Positions 9,106 to 18,137 of a stretch of DNA of 64,000 bases are shown in pieces; the stretch's first letter is position 1; the number at the start of each line of letters is the position of its first letter. The notes below the pieces were generated by a model. The model saw only the letters and a program-made list of their open reading frames with translations, did not search any database and was not told the DNA's origin. This stretch comes from DASWJZ01 sp963720705 (GTDB lineage Bacteria; Pseudomonadota; Alphaproteobacteria; Rhizobiales; Afifellaceae), in contig CAVRGJ010000002.1 of the NCBI GenBank assembly GCA_963720705.1, positions 372,001 through 436,000 of the forward strand. The letters are read 5' to 3'. A program made the translations under genes and the position numbers.

Positions 9106-10242
9106 TTATTGCGGCAGCAGCGGTCCGGTCGGGCGCCCTTGGCCGCCGTGGTCGTCGCCGCGGCTCGCGCCCGCCTGCTCGACCATCATCAGCTCGCCGA
9201 CATTCTCCGAAGTGATGTAGCCGACGAGCCTGCCATCCCGATCGACCACGCCGACGGCCGGCGTGTTCCGTCCCTGTATCAGCTTCAGCGCTGCCTCCAG
9301 CCGTGCGCCGGCCGCGACTGTTGGCACGTCGCCGGTCATCGCTTCGATCACCGGCGTCCCGGCGCCCGACTTCGACAGTGCCGAAATCATCGCATTGCGG
9401 GTCAGGATGCCGCGGAGCTTGCCGCCACCGTCGACGACGGGGAATTCGTGCTGCGTGGTCCTGAGGAGAAGTTCGGCCGCGTCGCCGATCGTCGCCTGCG
9501 GCCCGAGCGGCTCGAAGCGCGTGATCATGGCGTCGCCGACGCCGAGATGCCGCGAGACGTCCTGCAGCCCGACCATCTGCGCCTCCGCCGTCGCCGCGAG
9601 GTAGACAAAGATCGCGATGAAGATCAGGAGCGGATTGCCGCCGACGAGGCCGAGGAAGCCGAAGCCGAAGGCGAGCGCCTGTCCGACTTTCGCCGCGATG
9701 TTGGTCGCCTGCCGGCGCGGGTACCAGATCGAAAGCACGGCGCGGAACACGCGGCCGCCGTCCATCGGAAAGGCCGGGATCAGGTTGAAGATGACGAGAA
9801 AGATGTTCACCGAGGCAAGCCGTACGAGGAAGCTCAGGCTCGGATTGTCGAGCCGCTGCAGCGCGTCGAGGCTGAAGCTCGAATTCAGGAACAGGATGAG
9901 CACCGCCGCGATGACCACGTTCACCGCCGGACCGGCGAGCGCCACGATGATCTCCTGGCGAGGATCTTCCGGCATGCGCTCAAGGCGGGCGAGCCCGCCA
10001 ATCGGAAGCAGCGTGATGTCCGGCGTGCGGATGCCGTAGCGGCGCGCGGCGAGCGCGTGGCCGAACTCATGCGCCACGACGCAGGCGAAAAGCGCCAGGA
10101 TGAAGGCCACGCCCTCGACCGCTGCTTGCGTGCCGCCCTGTTGGTAGTGCGCGATCGCGATCCAGGCGAGAAGCAGGAAGAACGTGACGTGGACGCGGAC
10201 TTCCGAGCCGAACAGCCTGCCGATCGGGAAGGACCAGGACAT
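9106..10242 (-). CDS. Site-2 protease family zinc metalloprotease with CBS pair
   Basis: A 378-residue membrane protease. The zinc motif HEFGH sits in the third hydrophobic segment (VVAHEFGHALAARRYG, near residue 60) and the distal zinc-ligand segment is NLIPAFPMDGGRVFRA. Two CBS domains follow in the last 150 residues (for example ILTRNAMISAL and VVDRDGRLVGYIT), which in this M50B subgroup bind adenine nucleotides. The start is set at MSWSFPIGRLFG, the usual beginning of this subgroup; upstream in-frame sequence is unconserved. Substrates are unknown. Divergent from the MarR gene. Confidence 0.92.
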   Translation of the reverse strand: MSWSFPIGRLFGSEVRVHVTFFLLLAWIAIAHYQQGGTQAAVEGVAFILALFACVVAHEFGHALAARRYGIRTPDITLLPIGGLARLERMPEDPRQEIIVALAGPAVNVVIAAVLILFLNSSFSLDALQRLDNPSLSFLVRLASVNIFLVIFNLIPAFPMDGGRVFRAVLSIWYPRRQATNIAAKVGQALAFGFGFLGLVGGNPLLIFIAIFVYLAATAEAQMVGLQDVSRHLGVGDAMITRFEPLGPQATIGDAAELLLRTTQHEFPVVDGGGKLRGILTRNAMISALSKSGAGTPVIEAMTGDVPTVAAGARLEAALKLIQGRNTPAVGVVDRDGRLVGYITSENVGELMMVEQAGASRGDDHGGQGRPTGPLLPQ

Positions 10243-10385
10243 TTCTTGACGCGCCTCCGCGGAGTGTCTCCTCCTAAGGTATGCCGCGCGGAGTGGCATT
10301 CAATGATCGATCGCAAGGAGGAGGGCACTTGACGCCGCGCCTGCGATGAACAATTAGTAAGGCGACCATACTATAAGGTAGGGCT

Positions 10386-10841
10386 ATGAAGAGGTCGGTG
10401 CCGGACACGATCGGCTTCCTGGTGGGCGACGTCTCGCGCCTGTTCCGGCGCCGCTTCGAGGCGGCGGTCGCCGCCGCCGGGCTGGAGGTGACCGTCGGCG
10501 AGGCGCGAACGCTCTTCCACGCCGCGCGGGAGGACGGCATGCGCCAGGCCGCGCTGGCGGAGCGCATGGGTATCGAGCCGATGACGCTGGTGAACTACCT
10601 CGACCGGCTGGAGCGGCGCGGCCTGATCGCGCGCGAGCCCGACCCGAGCGATCGGCGCGCCAAGATCGTGCGGGTGACGCCGGCGGCCGAGCCGTTCCTG
10701 GAGCGGCTCGAAGCGGTCGCGCGCGGCGTCCGCCGGCAGGCGGTGTCGGGCCTGTCGGAACGGGAGATGGAGGCCGCGCGTCGTGCGCTTGAGCGCATAC
10801 GCGGCAATCTCTCCGCGCTGGTGGAGAAAGCCGTCGCGTGA
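10386..10841 (+). CDS. MarR family transcriptional regulator
   Basis: A 151-residue winged-helix regulator: recognition helix region QAALAERMGIEPMTLVNYLD and wing LIAREPDPSDRRAKIVRVT, flanked by dimerisation helices. Its TGA overlaps the GTG of a Bcr/CflA drug exporter gene (GTGA, 10838-10841), so the two are translationally coupled. MarR proteins in this setting usually repress their own operon and release it on ligand binding. The 143-bp divergent gap to the protease gene should hold the operator; AT-rich sequence at 10350-10380 with AGTA/TACT half-sites is a candidate. Confidence 0.9.
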   Translation: MKRSVPDTIGFLVGDVSRLFRRRFEAAVAAAGLEVTVGEARTLFHAAREDGMRQAALAERMGIEPMTLVNYLDRLERRGLIAREPDPSDRRAKIVRVTPAAEPFLERLEAVARGVRRQAVSGLSEREMEAARRALERIRGNLSALVEKAVA

Positions 10842-12087
10842 CCAGGCCTTTGATGAGCGAGGGACGGCTTGCCGTCATCGGCGGGCTCCTGGTGGCGCTC
10901 GGCCCGATCTCGCTTTCTCTTTACACTCCGGCGATGCCGGAGCTGGTGCACGTCTTCTCCACCGACGTCGCCACGATCAAGCTGACGCTGACCAGCTACT
11001 TCGCCGGCTTTGCGCTGTCGCAGCTTGTCTGCGGGCCGCTCTCCGACGCCTTCGGGCGGCGGCGGATCGCGCTCGCCTTCACCTTCATCTACCTCGTCGG
11101 CAGCGTCATTGCGGCGGGCGCGCCGTCGGTGGAGTGGCTTCTCGGCGCGCGCCTTGTGCAAGGAATTGGCGCAGCGGCGGGCGTCTCGATCGCCCGCGCC
11201 ATGGTGCGCGATCTCCACACTGGCGACGCGTCGATCCGCATCATGAACATGATCGGCGTGCTTCTGGCGATCGGCCCCGCCGCCTCGCCGACCATCGGCG
11301 GCATCGCGCTCGATCTCTTCGGCTGGCAGTCGATCTTCGCCTTCATGGTCGGATACGGGGCGATCCTGACCCTCGTGCTGCTCACGCTGACGCCGGAGAC
11401 GAACCGCAATCCCGATCCGTCGCGGCTTCGGCCCCGATGCGGCTTTTGCGCAATTACGGGCGCCTCATCGTCAGCCCCGCCTTTCTCGGTCCGAGCATCG
11501 TCTTCGGGTGCACGGCCGGTGCGCTCTACACGATGGCGACGCTGCTTCCCTTCGTCATGATCGACGAGGTGGGCCTTACGCCGACGCAATTTGGCTTCTC
11601 GATGATCATGCAGTCGGGATCCTACCTTATCGGCGCCCTCGTGATGCGGCGACTGCTTCGCCTGGTCGAGGCGCATCGGTTGGTGCCCTTCGGGATCGCG
11701 ATGATCGTCGTCGCCGGCATCCTGCTCGCCACAATCCTGCGCATCCTTCCGCCGAGCTTCCTCGGCGTGATGGGACCGATCGCGCTCTTCGCCTTCGGCA
11801 TCGCGTTCATCTCGCCCTCGATGCAGACGTCGGCGCTCGCCTATTTTCCCGACATCGCCGGATCGGCGGCGGCATTGATGGGCTTCTTCCAGATGGGCGG
11901 CGGGTTTCTCGGCTCGGCGGTCTCCGCGGCGATCGGTCAACCGGTCTTCTCGCTCGCCACAATCATCCCGTCGATGATCGCGATCGCCGTTGCCACACAT
12001 TACGGTATGCGCGCGCTCGCCGCCCCGCAGCGCATGCTCGACAGCGTCGCCGACCACATCATCAAGCCGCAGGCGCCGGCGGAGTAG
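10838..12087 (+). pseudogene. Bcr/CflA family multidrug exporter, frameshifted
   Basis: A 12-helix MFS exporter gene split by one missing base. The first frame (GTG 10838 or ATG 10853) gives helices 1-6, including the MFS signature region VCGPLSDAFGRRRIALAF, and runs to about 11415 (TPETNRNPDP). The second half continues one frame back from about 11437 (MRLLRNYGRLIVSPAFLGP) through helices 7-12 to the TGA at 12087. Together they equal a full-length family member of about 400 residues with nothing missing, so either a very recent mutation or a base-calling error. Coupled to the MarR gene. Confidence 0.85.
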
Positions 12088-12095
12088 GCCTGCCG

Positions 12096-12753
12096 TCAGG
12101 CGTGCGTGGCGCTGCCGCGGTCCGAGCCGGCGGTCGCCATGAAGGACGCGTATTCCGCCGCGTGCGCGCCGCCATGGTTCGCCATGCCGGGCTTCGTCAG
12201 CCAGCCGAGCCGCGGCGGGATGTAGCTCCGGATCGCGCGGCGCGGGCGCTCGCGCCAGCCGAGATTGAAAGCGGCGTATTTCGGAAAGTACTCCATCTCG
12301 GAATAGGGGAGATGGTCGTGGATCCACCACGCCATCGCCTCCCAATGGCCAGTTCGCTGGTAGTAAGGGATCAGCGCGTGGACGACGATCGTCGCCATCG
12401 CGCCGATCTCGCCGTCCGCGTCGCGCCGGTCCCAGATGTGGCTGGCGAAGCTCTTCTCGTTCTGCGCGCAGTTGAAGCCCCGCTCGTTACCGAAGCGGTT
12501 CACCTCCGGCGTGCGATAAGCGGAGCGGATCGAGATGCGCCCAAATCTTTCGCGCAACGGCTCGAGCAGGTTCGTCGCAGAGCGCCGAGCCCGCTTCGAT
12601 CGCCAGATCCGGGTCGTCGGGGATGTTTGGAATGCCGTGGAAATTCGCGATCTCCGAATAAAGGAAATCGCGCATGAAGAAATGCTCGCTGAGCCGCACG
12701 CGGCCGAGCTCTTCGAGCGCCTTCACGCTGCCGGGTTTTGACCGCCGCTTCAT
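12096..12753 (-). pseudogene. Peptidase M15-like protein, frameshifted
   Basis: Two frames join into one protein. The first (ATG 12753, or 12786 eleven codons earlier) reads MKRRSKPGSVKALEELGRV to LCDE; from about 12575 the next frame reads LLEPLRERFGRISIRSAYRT and continues to 12096. One extra base near 12571-12577 explains the break. The joined product of about 218 residues has the M15-type signature SAYRTPEVN followed by SFASHIWDRRDAD, where His and Asp would be zinc ligands as in D-Ala-D-Ala carboxypeptidase-like proteins. Homologues I recall in Rhizobiales are uncharacterised. Confidence 0.72.
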
Positions 12754-12839
12754 CTTCGCATTCACACATTTCCCGCCGCAGGCCATTCTGCCACGACGCC
12801 GGCCGGGATAACTCCCGATCTTATGCCCGCGCTCAAAAT

Positions 12840-13200
12840 CGCGCTTAGACTTTGCTCGTCTCTGTCCGCTGAGGGTGTCGGCCGGCGTTACCGATGGGGC
12901 GGGGATGCGGAGCCCAGGCGGTCCGAGGGAGTAACGCCCTTCGCCCGCCTGACTCGGGCGCCCAAGCCGTCTTGGCCTGCCGTGTTGTGCGACATGTCGG
13001 CCGCATCGGGTAGAAGCACGAAGACCCGGGGCAGGGACGGAGCAAGCGAAAAGACTCCGCGCGGGGCGCCTGACGGGCGCCGGCACACATTTCTTTTCGC
13101 GGTTCTCACGGACCGCGGCACAGGTGCCCCGAGGGCGCCCCGCACCCCTCTTTCTCAACCCGGACCCACAGGGCCGCGGGATGAAGGCGCTTACTTCTTT
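12840..13200. other. Hairpin-rich intergenic block, function unknown
   Basis: No credible gene lies between 12787 and 13227. The block holds several short perfect hairpins: GCCCG/CGGGC near 12950, CCAAG/CTTGG near 12962-12976, GGCGCC repeats near 13065-13080 and GCGGT/ACCGC near 13098-13115. A partial copy of the dispersed palindromic repeat (gtcgtcatgcccgga, near 13200) abuts the next gene. From memory, similar blocks recur in Rhizobiales genomes and are sometimes annotated as spurious small proteins. It could be an interspersed repeat or a structured RNA. Confidence 0.4.
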
Positions 13201-13227
13201 GTCGTCATGCCCGGACTCCGCCGCTCG

Positions 13228-14469
13228 TCACATCCGCATCAGCCCCGTCAGCCAGAGCCACACGATCGTCACCGCGAAGCTCGCAAGCGTCATCGGAATG
13301 CCGCTTCGAGCGAAGTCGGAGAAGCTCAGCCGAGCGCCCGCCACGGCCGCGCGCTCCGCCACGATGATGTTGCAGAGCGAGCCGGTGAGAAGCAGGTTGC
13401 CGGCGAAGGTGGAGAGCAGGGCGAGGCCGGCAAGCGCGCCGTCGGAGAGATCGGGGAGGAGCCGCAGGATCAGGATTACCGCGGGCACGTTGCCGATCGT
13501 GTTCGATGCGGCGAGCGCGAGCGGACTCATCACCGCGAGACGGTCGGGGAGGAGGCCGTTTTCGGTGAGCCACCGAAGTCCGTCCGCGGCGAGGCCGGTC
13601 TTCGCGAAGGCCGCAGTCACGCCGAAGAGGCAGACGAAGAGCAGGAGCAAGTGCCAGTCGACCGCGCCGATCATGGCGCGGGACGAAATGCGCCGCGAAA
13701 GGAGCAGCGCGCCGGCGACTGCAAGCGCGGAGAGCTCACGCGGCAGCGGGCTCAAGAAGAGGACGACGAGCGCCACGACCGCAACGACAGCCTTCGCGAG
13801 CTGAAACCGGTTGAGACGGGTCGGGGCGGTCGGTTCTGCCGGCGCGCTCGCTTGTGCCCGTGCGCCCGCGAAGCTCTCGCGCCAGGTGAAGACGACGGCA
13901 AAGTAGACGGCCGCGAGCGCCAGAACGGCCGGCGGCAGCGCGAAGCCGACATAAGGCCAGAACGCGATGTGGCTGGCCTGCCCGATCAGGATGTTCTGCG
14001 GGTTGCCGATCAGCGTCGCGGCGGAGCCGGCATTCGCCGCGCCGGCGAGCGCGACGAGGTAGGGCCGCGCCTCCAGCCCCTGCGCCATCAGGCCGGCGGC
14101 GACGAGCGGCGTCAGCGCGACGGCGATCACGTCGTTGGTTAGGAGCGCGGAGAGGACGCCGACGACGGCGACGAGGACCGCGAGCACGGCCTTCGGATTC
14201 TTCGCCGCGTGGGTCGCCCGCTCGGCGACCCAGCCGTAGAAGCCCGAGCTCTCGAACTGCGCGGAAAGGATCATCAGGGCGAAGAGGAGGGCGATCGTCG
14301 GCATGTCGATCGCGCGCCCCGCCGCATCGAGCGGAGAGTCGCCGGAGGCGAGGAGCACGATCAGGCCGAGGAGCGCGACGCCGGTGCGGTCAACGGCAAG
14401 CCCGGGCACGCGCCCAAGAGCCATGCCGAGATAGACGAGGACGAAGACGACGACGGAAAGGGTGGTCAA
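13228..14469 (-). CDS. ArsB/NhaD-type (SLC13-like) anion or ion transporter
   Basis: A 413-residue protein with about 11 hydrophobic segments and the two family re-entrant motifs LTNDVIAVALTPL (residues near 108) and ASNTIGNVPAVILIL (near 325), which define the ion transporter superfamily that includes ArsB, NhaD and CitM-type carriers. The substrate cannot be assigned. The apparent start is TTG at 14469, overlapping the argG stop (TTGA), with a weak GAAGA upstream. The tight overlap suggests co-translation with argG, an unexpected pairing. Confidence 0.82.
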   Translation of the reverse strand: MTTLSVVVFVLVYLGMALGRVPGLAVDRTGVALLGLIVLLASGDSPLDAAGRAIDMPTIALLFALMILSAQFESSGFYGWVAERATHAAKNPKAVLAVLVAVVGVLSALLTNDVIAVALTPLVAAGLMAQGLEARPYLVALAGAANAGSAATLIGNPQNILIGQASHIAFWPYVGFALPPAVLALAAVYFAVVFTWRESFAGARAQASAPAEPTAPTRLNRFQLAKAVVAVVALVVLFLSPLPRELSALAVAGALLLSRRISSRAMIGAVDWHLLLLFVCLFGVTAAFAKTGLAADGLRWLTENGLLPDRLAVMSPLALAASNTIGNVPAVILILRLLPDLSDGALAGLALLSTFAGNLLLTGSLCNIIVAERAAVAGARLSFSDFARSGIPMTLASFAVTIVWLWLTGLMRM

Positions 14470-15689
14470 GTCTTCTTCTGCTTGTCTCGCATCGCGAGCG
14501 TGCGCAGGCGCAGCGCGTTGAGCCTTATGAAGCCCGCCGCGTCCTTCTGGTCGTAGGCGCCGCGGTCGTCCTCGAAGGTCACGAGCGCGTCGGAATAAAG
14601 CGAATTCGGCGAGGCGCGGCCGATGACGATGACGTTGCCCTTATAGAGCTTAAGCCGCACCGTGCCGTCGACCTTCGCCTGACTCTTGTCGGCGAGCGCC
14701 TGGATCATCTCGCGCTCGGGTGAGAACCAGAAGCCGTTATAGACGAGCTCCGCGTAGCGCGGCATCAGCTCGTCCTTCAAATGCGCCGCGCCGCGGTCGA
14801 GCGTGATCGATTCGATCGCCCGGTGCGCGACGGAAAGGATCGTGCCGCCCGGCGTCTCGTAGATGCCGCGGCTCTTCATGCCGACGAAGCGGTTCTCCAC
14901 GAGATCGACGCGGCCGATGCCATTCGCGCCGCCAAGCTCGTTGAGCCTGGTCAAAAGCGTCGCCGGCGAGAGCGCCTTGCCGTCGAGCGAGACGGCGTCG
15001 CCTTTGCTGAAGCCAATCTCGATCACGGTCGCCTTGTCGGGCGCCTCTTCGGGCGAGACCGTGCGCTGGAAGACATAGGGCGGCGGCTCGACGTTCGGGT
15101 CCTCCAGCACTTTCCCTTCGGAGGAAGAATGCAGGAGATTGGCGTCGATGGAGAAGGGCGCCTCGCCGCGCTTGTCCTTGGTCACGAGGATCTGGTTCTT
15201 CTCGGCAAATTCGATCAGGTCGGTGCGCGACTTGAACTCCCATTCCCGCCACGGCGCGATCACCTTGATGTTCGGATCGAGCGCGTAGGCGGTGAGCTCG
15301 AATCTCACCTGGTCGTTGCCCTTGCCGGTCGCGCCATGCGCGATCGCGTCGGCGCCCGACGCGTGCGCGATCTCGACCAGCCGCTTGGCGATCAGCGGGC
15401 GGGCGATCGAGGTGCCGAGCAGGTAGACGCCCTCGTAGAGCGCGTTCATGCGGAACATCGGGAAGACGAAGTCGCGCACGAATTCCTCGCGCAGATCCTC
15501 GATGTGGATCTCCTTGATGCCGAGCCTCTCGGCCTTCTTGCGCGCCGGCTCCAATTCCTCGCCCTGGCCGAGATCGGCGGTGAACGTCACCACCTCGGCG
15601 CCGTAAGTGGTCTGCAGCCACTTCAGGATGATCGAGGTGTCGAGCCCGCCCGAATAAGCGAGCACGACCTTCTTGATGTCACGCGCCAT
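14466..15689 (-). CDS. argG: Argininosuccinate synthase
   Basis: A 407-residue enzyme of arginine biosynthesis that joins citrulline and aspartate using ATP to form argininosuccinate in the cytoplasm. The N-terminal ATP-pyrophosphatase loop is AYSGGLDTSIILKWL; the citrulline/aspartate-binding regions include GATGKGNDQVRFEL and SRGIYETPGGTIL. Length matches the family (about 400-410). The start MARDIKKVVLAYS is chosen because the fold begins there; an open in-frame extension upstream is unconserved and crosses repeat-like DNA. Overlaps the following transporter gene by four bases. Confidence 0.97.
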   Translation of the reverse strand: MARDIKKVVLAYSGGLDTSIILKWLQTTYGAEVVTFTADLGQGEELEPARKKAERLGIKEIHIEDLREEFVRDFVFPMFRMNALYEGVYLLGTSIARPLIAKRLVEIAHASGADAIAHGATGKGNDQVRFELTAYALDPNIKVIAPWREWEFKSRTDLIEFAEKNQILVTKDKRGEAPFSIDANLLHSSSEGKVLEDPNVEPPPYVFQRTVSPEEAPDKATVIEIGFSKGDAVSLDGKALSPATLLTRLNELGGANGIGRVDLVENRFVGMKSRGIYETPGGTILSVAHRAIESITLDRGAAHLKDELMPRYAELVYNGFWFSPEREMIQALADKSQAKVDGTVRLKLYKGNVIVIGRASPNSLYSDALVTFEDDRGAYDQKDAAGFIRLNALRLRTLAMRDKQKKT

Positions 15690-15769
15690 AGGTGTCCCAG
15701 GCCGATTGGCAGGAGAGTTCCGGCCGGGCTTATAGGATGCGGACGCCCTTCGGCCAAGCCGCGCGCCGC

Positions 15770-15910
15770 GCCGAGGCCCGTGGAAGGCATCCAGCATCCT
15801 CGTGCTGAGGTGTTCCATTCCGTCGCTTCGAGGCTCCCCGGATCAAGAAGTCCGGGTCGCATCTCAGGAGGAGGGCGGAACGGAGTCTCGAAGCAGGCGG
15901 AACAACGGAG
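15770..15910. repeat. Repeat-like palindromic sequence upstream of argG
   Basis: This gap contains the phrases cctcgtgctgaggtg, gcttcgaggctccccgg, atcaagaagtccgggtcgc and atctcaggagga, which form imperfect inverted pairs (gaggt/cctc, cccgga/tccggg). The pattern resembles a dispersed intergenic repeat I remember from Rhizobiales genomes with the themes ctgaggtg and cgaggct. There is no second full copy in this window, so the assignment rests on structure and memory. Confidence 0.4.
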
Positions 15911-15950
15911 AGGCCAATTTTGGAAAGCGCGATCCTCGCCGGAAGCGGGC

Positions 15951-16391
15951 TCACTTCAGCGATATGGCCAGGCCGCTGAAGTCGGCATTCACCATCAACC
16001 CGACCTGGCGACCTTGCAGTTCGAGAACTGCACCCTTCTCATTGGTGAGGACAATCGTGCCGGCTCCACCCCCGACCGCAGCTCCGGCGCCGGCGGCCCC
16101 GTACACGCCCTCGACATCGGAAGGCCGACGGATGTGGCTCACCCGTCCCGATAGTGTCGCTTTCGAACCGCCGAACGTGAAGCCCACACTCATGCCGCCA
16201 ATCCCAAGCCGGTATCTCTTACCCTTGAAAGAAAGTGTGCCGCTGCCCCCGGCCCCTCCAATGATCCAGCCTCCTTTGTAGACCGTCAGCTGGATTGTGC
16301 CGCTGTCGGCAAAGGCCGTGGACGATATGCTGACCGTGAGCCCCGCTATTACTGCGATGAGCCAAGCACGAAATCGGGGAGAACGTAGCAT
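15951..16391 (-). CDS. Secreted glycine-rich protein of unknown function
   Basis: A 146-residue protein with a signal peptide ending around SSTAFA (start MLRSPRFRAWLIAVIAGL; ATG 16391). The mature part is Gly-rich and beta-prone: GGWIIGGAGGSGTLSFKGK, then GMSVGFTFGGSKATLSGRV, GVYGAAGAGAAVGGGAGTIV and a C-terminal QGRQVGLMVNADFSGLAIS. The pattern is close to alphaproteobacterial envelope proteins related to the EipA/DUF1134 group, but I cannot place it firmly. A monocistronic gene on the argG strand. Confidence 0.72.
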   Translation of the reverse strand: MLRSPRFRAWLIAVIAGLTVSISSTAFADSGTIQLTVYKGGWIIGGAGGSGTLSFKGKRYRLGIGGMSVGFTFGGSKATLSGRVSHIRRPSDVEGVYGAAGAGAAVGGGAGTIVLTNEKGAVLELQGRQVGLMVNADFSGLAISLK

Positions 16392-16585
16392 GGCGAGGCC
16401 TCCATGAGCCGATCGAGAATCACACACAGGCGACGGTAGCGCCGTCGCGAACGCCTGCGCAAGGCGTGTGGAATAGCGGCACGGGCGCCGCCGATTTCGC
16501 GGGAGCGCAGTCAAGATCAGTTCCGGTCAAGTATTTCCGACGGGAGTTCGCGCTTCAGCGCCGAGGGCAGCGCCAGCCTCCGCTT

Positions 16586-17089
16586 TTAGTCGTCATCGGC
16601 CGAGGCGAGCTGCTTTTCCATGACGAGATGCTCGCTCCCCTCAACGACGCTGCGCCCGACCTCCGCGCAGCCGGCGCGGCGGTAGAAGGCGATGCCCTTT
16701 TCGTTCCCGGCTTCCACCTCGAGCCGCAGGCGCTCGCATTCCGGATGCTCGGCGATGGCCGCGGCGAGGAGCCGCGCGCCGGTCCCGCCGCGCTGATGCC
16801 GGGGGAGGACGTAAAGGCGCCCGATGACGAGAACCGGCGGCTTGCGCGCGTCGGCCAGGATGTGGCCGATCACCTTGCCCTGGTCGACAGCCACGAGAAA
16901 GGATGCACCGGGCGTCTCGATCTGGCGGCTGAGGTTCTCGATCGAATGCCATCGGCCGCTCACGTCGGTGACCCAGTCCGCGCCCATGAGCGCGTCGTAA
17001 GTGTCGTGCCAGGTCTCGGCGAGGAGGGCGCGTACGGCCGGCAGATCGTCCGCGGTCGCAGGCCGGATCGAAATGTCGCCTTCCGCCAT
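16586..17089 (-). CDS. GNAT family N-acetyltransferase
   Basis: A 167-residue GNAT protein. The CoA-binding loop is LYVLPRHQRGGTGARLLAAA (R/QxxGxG/A) and the C-terminal half has GNEKGIAFYRRAGCAEVG. The start MAEGDISIRPATADDLPAV is preferred because the fold begins with the IRPAT strand. It is unrelated in detail to the acetyltransferase at 2931-3437. It lies divergent from the LysE exporter, with about 100 bp between the starts. Confidence 0.88.
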   Translation of the reverse strand: MAEGDISIRPATADDLPAVRALLAETWHDTYDALMGADWVTDVSGRWHSIENLSRQIETPGASFLVAVDQGKVIGHILADARKPPVLVIGRLYVLPRHQRGGTGARLLAAAIAEHPECERLRLEVEAGNEKGIAFYRRAGCAEVGRSVVEGSEHLVMEKQLASADDD

Positions 17090-17192
17090 GTCTATGCCTT
17101 CCTGGTGATCAGATGGGGCGCCTCCCGCCCTACGCCAAGAATTGTGTGGCGCGGAATCGCACGAAACGGCATGGTCCGCGCGGAGTTGCCGC

Positions 17193-17837
17193 ATGAGCTT
17201 CCTGCCGACGCTTCCCGTCTTCGCCGCTTATCTCGCCGCGGTCCTCGTGATCACCTTCACGCCAGGCCCAGACATGACGCTTTTTCTCGGCAAGGCGGTC
17301 CGGCAGGGAACCGCCGCTGGCATGGCCGCGATGCTCGGAGCGTCGACTGGAATCCTCATCCACACGACGCTGGTCGCGCTCGGCCTGTCGGCGCTCTTGG
17401 CCGCGAGCGTCACCGCCTTCACGGTCCTGAAGGTCGCCGGCGCGCTCTATCTCCTGTGGCTTGCAATCCAGACAATTCGCCACGGTTCGGCGCTCAACAT
17501 CGACGCGTCAAACAAGGCGCGCCCGGCGGAGCCGCTCTACCGGACCTGGCTGACCGGACTCGGCGTGAACCTCATGAACCCCAAAATCATTATGTTCATG
17601 GTGACCTTCCTGCCGCAGTTCGTCACCGCGGGCGACCCGCACGCGGCGCAGAAGCTCGTCTTTCTCGGTGTGGTGCTCGTCGTCGTCGCGCTGCCCTTCA
17701 CCATCCCGATGATCATCTTCGCCTCGCGGCTTGCATCGCTCCTGAAGCGGACGCCGCGGGTCATGCGGGCGATCGACTGGCTCTTCGCCGGCGTGTTCAG
17801 CGCCTTCGCGGCGCGGTTGCTGCTCGCGCGCCACTAA
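17193..17837 (+). CDS. LysE/RhtB family amino-acid exporter
   Basis: A 214-residue membrane protein with six hydrophobic segments and the LysE signature FTPGPDMTLFLGKAVRQGTAAG close to the N terminus, followed by GASTGILIHTTLVALGLSA. Length fits the family (about 205-215). Such proteins export lysine, threonine, homoserine lactones or related compounds; the substrate is unknown. The start is the ATG at 17193, just before the first membrane helix. Confidence 0.92.
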   Translation: MSFLPTLPVFAAYLAAVLVITFTPGPDMTLFLGKAVRQGTAAGMAAMLGASTGILIHTTLVALGLSALLAASVTAFTVLKVAGALYLLWLAIQTIRHGSALNIDASNKARPAEPLYRTWLTGLGVNLMNPKIIMFMVTFLPQFVTAGDPHAAQKLVFLGVVLVVVALPFTIPMIIFASRLASLLKRTPRVMRAIDWLFAGVFSAFAARLLLARH

Positions 17838-17851
17838 GGTCCGTTTGCGCC

Positions 17852-17873
17852 GGCCCCACCATCCAGTGGGGCC
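17852..17873 (+). terminator. Perfect hairpin after lysE-type gene
   Basis: Ggccccac and gtggggcc form an 8-bp perfect stem with a six-base loop, 15 bases after the exporter's stop codon. Only a weak T run follows (atgttc), so this is a possible but atypical intrinsic terminator. Confidence 0.45.
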
Positions 17874-17960
17874 ATGTTCAAACCGAACCTCCGAAGCGTG
17901 GCGATTCAGACTTATCTACGGATTTTCTCGGTCAGTTGTTGATGTGCGATGGTGCGCCTT

Positions 17961-18059
17961 TCAGAAGTCGATGCAGTCGTCGACCATGTCCGAATTCGGA
18001 CCCTTATTGGACTCGACGGTCACGGCCGCTGACTTCGCTTTTTGACCCGAAGCCGTCAT
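17961..18059 (-). CDS. Predicted 32-residue peptide with Cys at position -4
   Basis: An ATG-to-TGA frame of 33 codons lies 80 bases downstream of the methyltransferase-like gene on the same strand. It starts MTASGQKAKSAAV and ends DMVDDCIDF. A diverged copy of the same DNA is at 21985-22092, and between the two copies several differences fall at third codon positions (for example TCA/TCG, GCG/GCA, GTG/GTC), which favours real coding. The C terminus has Cys fourth from the end, superficially like a CaaX box, but the second a position is Asp and the related copy has His. Ribosome site weak. Unknown function. Confidence 0.42.
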   Translation of the reverse strand: MTASGQKAKSAAVTVESNKGPNSDMVDDCIDF

Positions 18060-18137
18060 TTACAAGGAACAAACGAAGCGACACTTTTCAACGCTTGCTC
18101 ACAGACGGATCGACGGCCGTTCGCGCGCGCGGCGCAG

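Noticed and set aside
9109..10332. A 407-codon open frame on the plus strand
   Set aside because: Antisense to the site-2 protease gene, whose zinc motifs and CBS domains are plain. Composition is that of a shadow frame.
12840..13200. tmRNA, RNase P RNA or 6S RNA
   Set aside because: I looked for the conserved cores of these RNAs (the tRNA-like end and tag of tmRNA, the GAGGAAAGTCC of RNase P RNA) and did not find them.
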